In this document: positions 1 to 4,900 of the stretch, piece by piece | How the letters are laid out: every line of letters begins with the position of its first letter | Numbering within the stretch: the stretch's first letter is position 1 | DNA from: an uncultured Lachnospiraceae bacterium | GTDB taxonomy: Bacteria > Bacillota > Clostridia > Lachnospirales > Lachnospiraceae | DNA: 6,194 nt | Assembly (NCBI GenBank): GCA_900551115.1 | Contig: URUY01000040.1 | Location: forward strand, 1-6,194 | Reading direction: 5' to 3' | Position numbers and translations under genes: made by a program | The notes under the pieces: model-generated | Seen by the model: the letters and a program-made list of their open reading frames with translations, nothing else | What the model was told of the DNA's origin: nothing | The model's database searches: none

Positions 1-41
1 TGCGAAGCAGGCAAACGGGCTGTGAAGCAGGCAAACAGGCT

Positions 42-69
42 GCGAAGCAGGCAATAAGCGCGAAAGCGC
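42..69. other. Hairpin pair in repeat copy 1: GCGAAGC mini-hairpin plus GNRA-loop stem
   Basis: Positions 40-50 read CTGC-GAA-GCAG, a 4-bp stem closed by a GAA triloop whose core at 42-48 is GCGAAGC. That heptamer is known as an unusually stable single-stranded DNA mini-hairpin. Positions 58-69 read GCGC-GAAA-GCGC, a 4-bp stem with a GNRA tetraloop. A further GCGAAGC lies at 2-8, and the middle sub-repeat (22-28) carries the GTGAAGC variant, which would need a G-T wobble. Downstream GTTTGC at 72-77 could also pair with GCAAAC at 31-36, enclosing both hairpins. There is no U-tract, so this is not an ordinary terminator. Function is unknown. Confidence 0.6.
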
Positions 70-152
70 GGGTTTGCGAGTGCGATACAGCAGGCACATA
101 AAAGCAAGTGCTGCGAAGCAGGCAAACGGGCTGTGAAGCAGGCAAACAGGCT

Positions 153-180
153 GCGAAGCAGGCAATGAGCGCGAAAGCGC
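153..180. other. Same hairpin pair in repeat copy 2
   Basis: GCGAAGC occurs at 153-159 within CTGC-GAA-GCAG, and GCGC-GAAA-GCGC at 169-180. Another GCGAAGC is at 113-119. Both substitutions between the repeat copies fall outside the stems and loops, so all hairpins are preserved. This is weak evidence that structure matters, given only two differences. The block ends about 20 bases before the ribosome site of the next gene. Confidence 0.55.
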
Positions 181-220
181 GGGTTTGCGAGTACGATACA
201 GAGTATGCGTAATAAATTTT

Positions 221-226
221 GGGGAG
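221..226 (+). promoter_or_regulatory. Ribosome binding site deciding the start at 235
   Basis: GGGGAG at 221-226 sits 8 bases before ATG 235. The longer in-frame alternative, ATG 205, has no purine-rich ribosome site in front of it, only the end of the repeat block. The start at 235 is therefore preferred. Confidence 0.7.
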
Positions 227-234
227 ATGGTAGG

Positions 235-522
235 ATGCAGCCGGAATACACCAAATTAAAAGTGCATAATGAAATTGAACTCTGCGAAACTGCGGATATG
301 GAAATCAAACAGCAAATTGAGCGTATTTTACTGCGCAACCGTATTTCCTATTATATGAAATGGTACAGACAGGGTTTATTTAAGAGAAATAGAGAGATAT
401 GCATTATTTGTGTGAATGACAGCGTCAAGGATGATGCAGAGCAGCTGATACGTTCGCTGGAAAAGGATATAGACAGTAAAGTAAAATTTCTGATGCGCAG
501 GTCGGAAGAAAGTTTTTTTTAG
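235..522 (+). CDS. Small conserved-looking hypothetical protein, 95 aa
   Basis: A 95-residue soluble protein with no signal peptide or membrane segment. The layout suggests a small alpha/beta fold: a helix over about residues 18-35 (ending ERILLRNRI), a strand ISYYMKW, a basic loop (RQGLFKRNR), a strand EICIICVND, then a helix over the segment SVKDDAEQLIRSL. This order resembles the DUF2007 'putative signal-transducing' type of small protein, but that is a similarity of pattern only. Three cysteines are present (one in ELCE, two in ICIIC) without a metal-site spacing. An ATG at 205 would add ten residues but lacks a ribosome site. The reading frame ends in a run of eight T (513-520) spanning two Phe codons and the first base of the TAG stop. 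The gene follows the repeat block and closes with a strong terminator, so it appears to end its transcription unit. Function is not known. Confidence 0.75.
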   Translation: MQPEYTKLKVHNEIELCETADMEIKQQIERILLRNRISYYMKWYRQGLFKRNREICIICVNDSVKDDAEQLIRSLEKDIDSKVKFLMRRSEESFF

Positions 523-537
523 GGAAGCAGATAAAGC

Positions 538-568
538 AGCCTATTTCATTATATGAAGTAGGCTTTTT
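538..568 (+). terminator. Intrinsic terminator after the 95-aa gene
   Basis: An 11-bp stem pairs 538-548 with 554-564, with one G-T wobble (T544-G558) and a 5-base loop TTATA. It is followed directly by TTTTT (564-568). It begins 16 bases after the stop at 522. Only 26 bases separate its end from the antiporter start codon, leaving little space for a separate promoter. Confidence 0.88.
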
Positions 569-582
569 ATATGAATACATAC

Positions 583-589
583 GGAGGAG
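583..589 (+). promoter_or_regulatory. Strong ribosome binding site for the antiporter
   Basis: GGAGGAG at 583-589 lies 5 bases before ATG 595 (7 bases counted from GGAGG). This selects 595 over the in-frame ATG 571, which sits immediately after the terminator hairpin and has only its T-rich tail upstream. Confidence 0.85.
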
Positions 590-594
590 ATATT

Positions 595-1779
595 ATGGAA
601 GCATACAATGTTTTTAAGGATTTGGCAATTATCATTATTTTTGCAAAGTTTTTTGGTATTTTGGCCAGAAAGCTGAAAGCACCGCAGGTTGTAGGTGAGA
701 TTATTGCAGGTCTGCTGATTGGACCCAGTGTATTAGGACTGGTACAGCAGACGGATTTTTTACTGCAGATGGCAGAAATCGGTGTTGTGCTTTTAATGTT
801 TTCAGCGGGGCTGGGTACGGATTTAAAGGAATTGATGAAGACAGGCCCTAAAGCTTTTCTGATTGCCTGCGCAGGTGTTTTTATACCGCTTTTAGGTGGC
901 GCACTTTTGTATATGGGCTTTTACGGAACTGCACCCTGGGGGTCAGAGCGTTTTTATCAGGCAGTGTTTGTAGGGGTAATTTTGACAGCTACTTCTGTCA
1001 GCATTACCGTACAGTCCCTAAAAGAAATGGGAAAACTGAAGGGAAGAGTAGGAACTACCATTCTGAGTGCAGCGATTATTGATGATGTTATCGGTATCAT
1101 TGTGCTGACCTTTGTAGTAGGCTTTAAGAGCCCGGATTCCAATCCCGGCAAGGTGGTATTAAACACGGTGCTGTTCTTTGTATTTGCTTTTGTGGTAGGC
1201 ATTATTATTTACAAGATTTTCAAGGTGGTGGACAGCAGATATCCTCATACCAGACGTATTCCCATTATCGGGCTGGCGCTCTGTCTTTCCTTCGCCTATA
1301 TTGCCGAAAAATGGTTTGGTATAGCGGATATTACAGGAGCTTATGTAGCGGGCATTATGCTCTGCTCCATTCAGGATTCCGATTATATTGCGGAAAAAAT
1401 GGATATTAATTCCTATATGCTGTTTGGACCCATCTTTTTTGCAAGTATCGGTTTGAAAACCAATATAGACAATATGACAGGAGCGATTCTTGTCTTTTCG
1501 CTCTGCTTTGTACTGGTGGGGCTGATTACAAAAATTGTAGGCTGCGGTCTGATGTCCAGACTGTGCGGTTTTAGAGGGATGGACTGCGTGAAGATTGGAG
1601 TCGGCATGATGACAAGAGGGGAGGTTGCCCTGATTGTAGCCCAAAAGGGATTGTCAGTGGGATTATTAACGCCGGTGTATTTTACCTCCGTAATTTTACT
1701 GATTATCATATCAAGTATTTCCACACCCATTATTTTAAAGTTTTTGTATGCGAGGGAACAGGGAGAGGAAGCAGCATAG
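595..1779 (+). CDS. CPA2-family cation (Na+ or K+)/proton antiporter, NapA-like membrane core
   Basis: A 394-residue polytopic membrane protein of the Na+/H+ exchanger superfamily (CPA2 branch), exchanging monovalent cations for protons across the cytoplasmic membrane. About 13 hydrophobic segments can be read, matching the NapA-type fold. Family landmarks are PQVVGEIIAGLLIGPSVLG (30-48), EIGVVLLMFSAGL (61-73), the broken-helix segment TATSVS (131-136), the ion-binding pair Asp163-Asp164 in AAIIDDVIGI, IGLK with Lys288, and TRGEVALI with Arg341 and Glu343. The Asp-Asp pair is typical of electrogenic members such as NapA, rather than the Gln-Asp or similar motif of Kef channels; electrogenicity is inferred from this. 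The protein stops about 12 residues after the last helix, so there is no TrkA-N/RCK nucleotide-binding domain or other regulatory tail. Start 595 is chosen from GGAGGAG at 583-589; ATG 571 would add eight residues. A terminator lies just upstream and another follows. The transported ion cannot be told from sequence. It could be annotated simply as 'cation:proton antiporter'. Confidence 0.93.
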   Translation: MEAYNVFKDLAIIIIFAKFFGILARKLKAPQVVGEIIAGLLIGPSVLGLVQQTDFLLQMAEIGVVLLMFSAGLGTDLKELMKTGPKAFLIACAGVFIPLLGGALLYMGFYGTAPWGSERFYQAVFVGVILTATSVSITVQSLKEMGKLKGRVGTTILSAAIIDDVIGIIVLTFVVGFKSPDSNPGKVVLNTVLFFVFAFVVGIIIYKIFKVVDSRYPHTRRIPIIGLALCLSFAYIAEKWFGIADITGAYVAGIMLCSIQDSDYIAEKMDINSYMLFGPIFFASIGLKTNIDNMTGAILVFSLCFVLVGLITKIVGCGLMSRLCGFRGMDCVKIGVGMMTRGEVALIVAQKGLSVGLLTPVYFTSVILLIIISSISTPIILKFLYAREQGEEAA

Positions 1780-1808
1780 CTGTAAGGGCAGAATTAAGTA
1801 TAAGAAAA

Positions 1809-1860
1809 AATAAGCGGCAGGGTGCATTTACAGAGGGCATTCTGCTGTTTATTTATTTTT
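1809..1860 (+). terminator. Long intrinsic terminator after the antiporter
   Basis: The left arm 1809-1825 pairs with 1837-1853: a 12-bp outer stem with two G-T wobbles, extended by five inner pairs (two more wobbles), and an 11-base loop. The T-rich tail TATTTATTTTT (1850-1860) overlaps the base of the stem. It starts about 30 bases after the antiporter stop and separates that gene from the RND transcription unit. Confidence 0.85.
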
Positions 1861-1883
1861 AAGAAATGTTTTTTCCCTCTTTA

Positions 1884-1912
1884 TTGACTTTGGATGCAGC
1901 GGCGTATATAAT
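1884..1912 (+). promoter_or_regulatory. Sigma-A type promoter for the RND exporter gene
   Basis: A -35 box TTGACT (1884-1889, five of six consensus bases) and a perfect -10 box TATAAT (1907-1912) are separated by the optimal 17 bp. Transcription would be expected to start near 1919-1920, giving a leader of about 55 bases before ATG 1974. A near-consensus promoter suggests high basal strength, so control by a repressor is plausible. Confidence 0.88.
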
Positions 1913-1923
1913 CGACAGCGAAA

Positions 1924-1943
1924 GTCCGACTGACTGGTCGGAC
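1924..1943. promoter_or_regulatory. Inverted repeat just downstream of the promoter: candidate repressor operator
   Basis: GTCCGAC (1924-1930) and GTCGGAC (1937-1943) are perfect 7-bp inverted arms around the 6-base spacer TGACTG. The site begins a few bases past the expected transcription start, a position where a bound dimeric repressor would block initiation or early elongation. Its length and GAC/GTC-rich arms are like many TetR-family operators, and efflux genes are often under TetR control; both points are inference, and no regulator gene is in the window. The same bases could instead form a 7-bp hairpin at the 5' end of the transcript. Confidence 0.6.
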
Positions 1944-1958
1944 GAAAGGCATGACGAC

Positions 1959-1963
1959 AGGAG
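1959..1963 (+). promoter_or_regulatory. Ribosome binding site of the RND exporter gene
   Basis: AGGAG at 1959-1963 (AGGAGAG including the next two bases) lies 10 bases before ATG 1974, slightly longer than the usual gap. The encoded sequence from 1974 begins with the MISKFSVKKP type of start expected for RND permeases, a short basic cytoplasmic segment before TM1, which supports this start. Confidence 0.75.
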
Positions 1964-1973
1964 AGAACGAGAA

Positions 1974-4900
1974 ATGATATCCAAATTCAGTGTAAAAAAA
2001 CCGTATACGGTTCTGGTAGGAGTGGTGTTGGCCATTGTGTTGGGGGTAGTATCTTTTACGAGGATGACGGCAGATTTGCTGCCCAGTATCAGCCTGCCCT
2101 ATGTTATCGTTATGACATCCTATGCGGGAGCAAGCCCGGAGACAGTGGAAATGGCAGTAACCAAGCCCATAGAAGCATCCATGGCAACAGTCAGCAATAT
2201 TGAAAATATCAGCTCGGTATCCGGTGAAAATTATTCCATGGTGATATTGGAATTTTCCCAGACTGCCAATATGGATTCTATTTCTTTGGAAATCAGGGAA
2301 AAGCTGGACCAGATAACCAGCTACTGGCAGGATGAGCTGATTGGAAATCCTATTATTATGAAGCTGAATCCCGATATGATGCCTGTCATGATTGCTGCCG
2401 CAGGTGTAGAGGGGATGAGCGTGGCAGAGGTCAGCACATATGTGCAGGATGTTATCACACCGGAGCTGGAAAGCATAGAGGGTGTTGCATCGGTAAATGC
2501 CACCGGTCTGATAGAGGAAAGTGTAAACGTGGTCATCAGGCAGGAAAAAATAGACGAAGTCAATGCCAAAATCCAGGCAGCCATTGACGAACAGATGAAG
2601 GATGCCGAACAGGAACTGGCAGACGGAAAAGCAGAGATTTATGACGGTCTTTCCAAGGTGCAGGACGGTAAAAATGAACTGGCAAATGGCCAGACTGAAT
2701 TGGACAACAATAAAAATGAACTGGAAAACGGCAAAACAGAACTGGAGAATAAACAGAATGATACCGTAGCCCAGCTTGCAGATGCAAAAACGAAGCTTTT
2801 GACAGCAAAAGCGGATTTGGAGTCTTTAAAGACTACCGCAGCAACCGATATTACCATGCTGGAGCAGATGACGGCAGCTCTTGCGGAGCTTGAAAAGGCA
2901 GAAAGCGCAGCCCAGACCATGCCGGCAGTACTGGATAGCCTGATTAGCAGTCTGAAGGAACAGTATGCTGTTGCCAGAGAAGCTGCAGACGCACAGCCTG
3001 ACCCGGATGCAGCGTTTGAACAGATGATGGAGCTTGTGAAGGAAGGCACACTTGCCAATGCTTCAGGGCTGCCGGCAGATCTGACAGGCAGTCTTTTGGC
3101 ATTAAACTGGGCAACCCAGTTTACAGAAAAAGAGGCAGGCAAAGGAGACAGTGAAACCGTATGCGGCATTTTATATTCCTATAAGGCAATGCTTGATGAA
3201 AAGCTTGCTGCCGTTTCGGAGCAGAAGAAAGTACTTCAGGATAAAATCGCAGTAAAGTCTCTTTCCACGGAGTATAATGCAGCAGCAACGGCTTCCTATA
3301 TCAATACGTTAAAAGCACAGCTTGCCGCTTATAATGATAATATTGCACAGATTGATGCGCAGCTTGTGGCACTGTCTAAAGGTGAGGCGGAAGCCGTTAT
3401 CGGATTTGCTAATGGTATGACGCAGATATCAGTAGGGGAAACGCAGCTTAACTCTGCACAGTCAAAATTAGATTCCGCAAAGACAGAATTGGATAACACG
3501 GAAGCCCAGCTAAAAGACGCCCTTGACCAGATTGCAGATGGGGAAGAACAGTTAGAGGAGGCAAGAAAAGAAGCATACGAAAATGCAGATATGACAGAGG
3601 TGCTGACGGTAGATACTGTTTCGGCACTTTTGGCGGCACAAAATTTTTCCATGCCGGCCGGATATGTAACGGAAGACGGTATTTCCTATATGGTCAGAAT
3701 CGGCGATAAACCCACGACAGCAGAAGAAATGGCAGCCCTGCCGCTTATGAATCTGCATATGGAAGGTATGGAAACCATTACGCTTGGAGATGTGGCAGAT
3801 GTCTTTTATGTGGATAATGCCGATGAGGTGTATGCAAATGTAAACGGTAATGCAGGAGTTATGCTGTCTATACAGAAACAGACGGGATATTCTACCGGAG
3901 AAGTGTCAGATTTACTGCTGGAACGTTTTGACGAGCTGATGGCGGCTAATCCGGCTCTTGATATGATTGCCATGATGGATCAGGGTATCTATATAGATCT
4001 TGTAATGGATTCCATTATCAGCAATGTTGTAGTGGGCGCTTTTTTGGCAATTTTGATTTTGATACTGTTTTTAAAGGATTTAAGGCCTACTATGGTGGTT
4101 GCATTCTCGATTCCCATCAGTTTGGTTACGGCTATTGTGTGCATGTATTTTAGTGGTGTCACATTAAATGTTATATCTCTTTCCGGTCTGGCGCTGGGTA
4201 TCGGTATGTTAGTGGACAATTCCATTGTGGTAATTGAAAACATATACAGGCTTAGAAGCGAAGGAAAATCCATGCGGGATGCGGCTATAGAGGGAGCAAA
4301 AGAGGTTGCAGGGGCGATTATGGCATCTACCCTGACAACAATCTGTGTATTTGCACCGATTGTATTTACGGAAGGAATCACCAGACAGCTTTTTGTGGAT
4401 ATGGGCTTAACCATAGCATATTCGCTTTTAGCCAGCCTTCTTATTGCACTGACGGTGGTGCCGGCAATGGCTTCCAAGACCCTTAACAAGACCAAAGAAA
4501 AGAAAGAGGGCAGGATATTCGGCGGATTTGTAAAGGGCTATGAAAAGCTGCTTAGACTGTCCCTTAAAATAAAACCGGTGGTGCTGGTGCTTGTAGTGGT
4601 ATTGCTGATTGTAAGCGCAGGAGCGGCTGTTTCTAACGGTACGGCTTTTATGTCGGATATGGACAGTACCCAGCTTACGGTAAGCATTACGCTTCCTGAG
4701 GATGCAAGTCTTGCTGAAACAAAGGAGATTGCCGATAAAGCAGTACTGCGTATTAAAGAAATAGCAGATATAAAGGATGTAGGCGCTATGATGAGCGGTT
4801 CTTCCATGAGTATGCTCACAGGCAGCTCGGACAGCAGCAATGCGGTGTCTGTTTATGTGACTACAGAGGAAGAAAAAACCATGACAAATGAGGAAATTGC

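Larger units (their letters stand above)
1..201. repeat. Two-copy tandem repeat (90-bp unit, 111-bp period) built from 20-bp sub-repeats
   Basis: Positions 1-90 recur at 112-201 with two substitutions (A56 to G167, G82 to A193), separated by a 21-base spacer at 91-111. Each copy opens with two full 20-bp sub-repeats of the form TGYGAAGCAGGCAAACRGGC plus a truncated third, followed by a GCGC-GAAA-GCGC hairpin and a shared segment ending in GATACAG. The block is visibly richer in G+C than the genes that follow. The left copy begins at the window edge, so the array may extend further left. In one frame each copy closes with an in-frame stop (TAA 55-57, TGA 166-168), and a second frame runs open from the edge to TAA at 99-101, so the 3' end of an upstream gene could lie here. 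Because the sub-repeat is 20 bp, no frame encodes a repeated peptide, which argues against protein-level selection for the repeat. I do not recognise the element family. Confidence 0.9.

Noticed and set aside
1..201. CRISPR array
   Set aside because: The repeats are directly adjacent 20-bp units without unique spacers, the larger unit has only two copies, and no cas gene is present.
185..213. Possible promoter TTGCGA-17-CGTAAT before the small gene
   Set aside because: Each box matches only four of six consensus bases and the -35 lies in the repeat unit. It would place the transcript start nearly on top of the ribosome site at 221. Too weak to annotate.
513..520. T8 run at the end of the small gene as a phase-variation tract
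   Set aside because: Slippage would only alter the last residues before the stop, so it is unlikely to switch the gene on or off.
957..1730. Three open frames on the minus strand across the antiporter gene (957-1202, 1159-1644, 1413-1730)
   Set aside because: They lie wholly within a well-supported antiporter gene, lack ribosome sites and encode no recognisable domains; they are shadows of its codon use.
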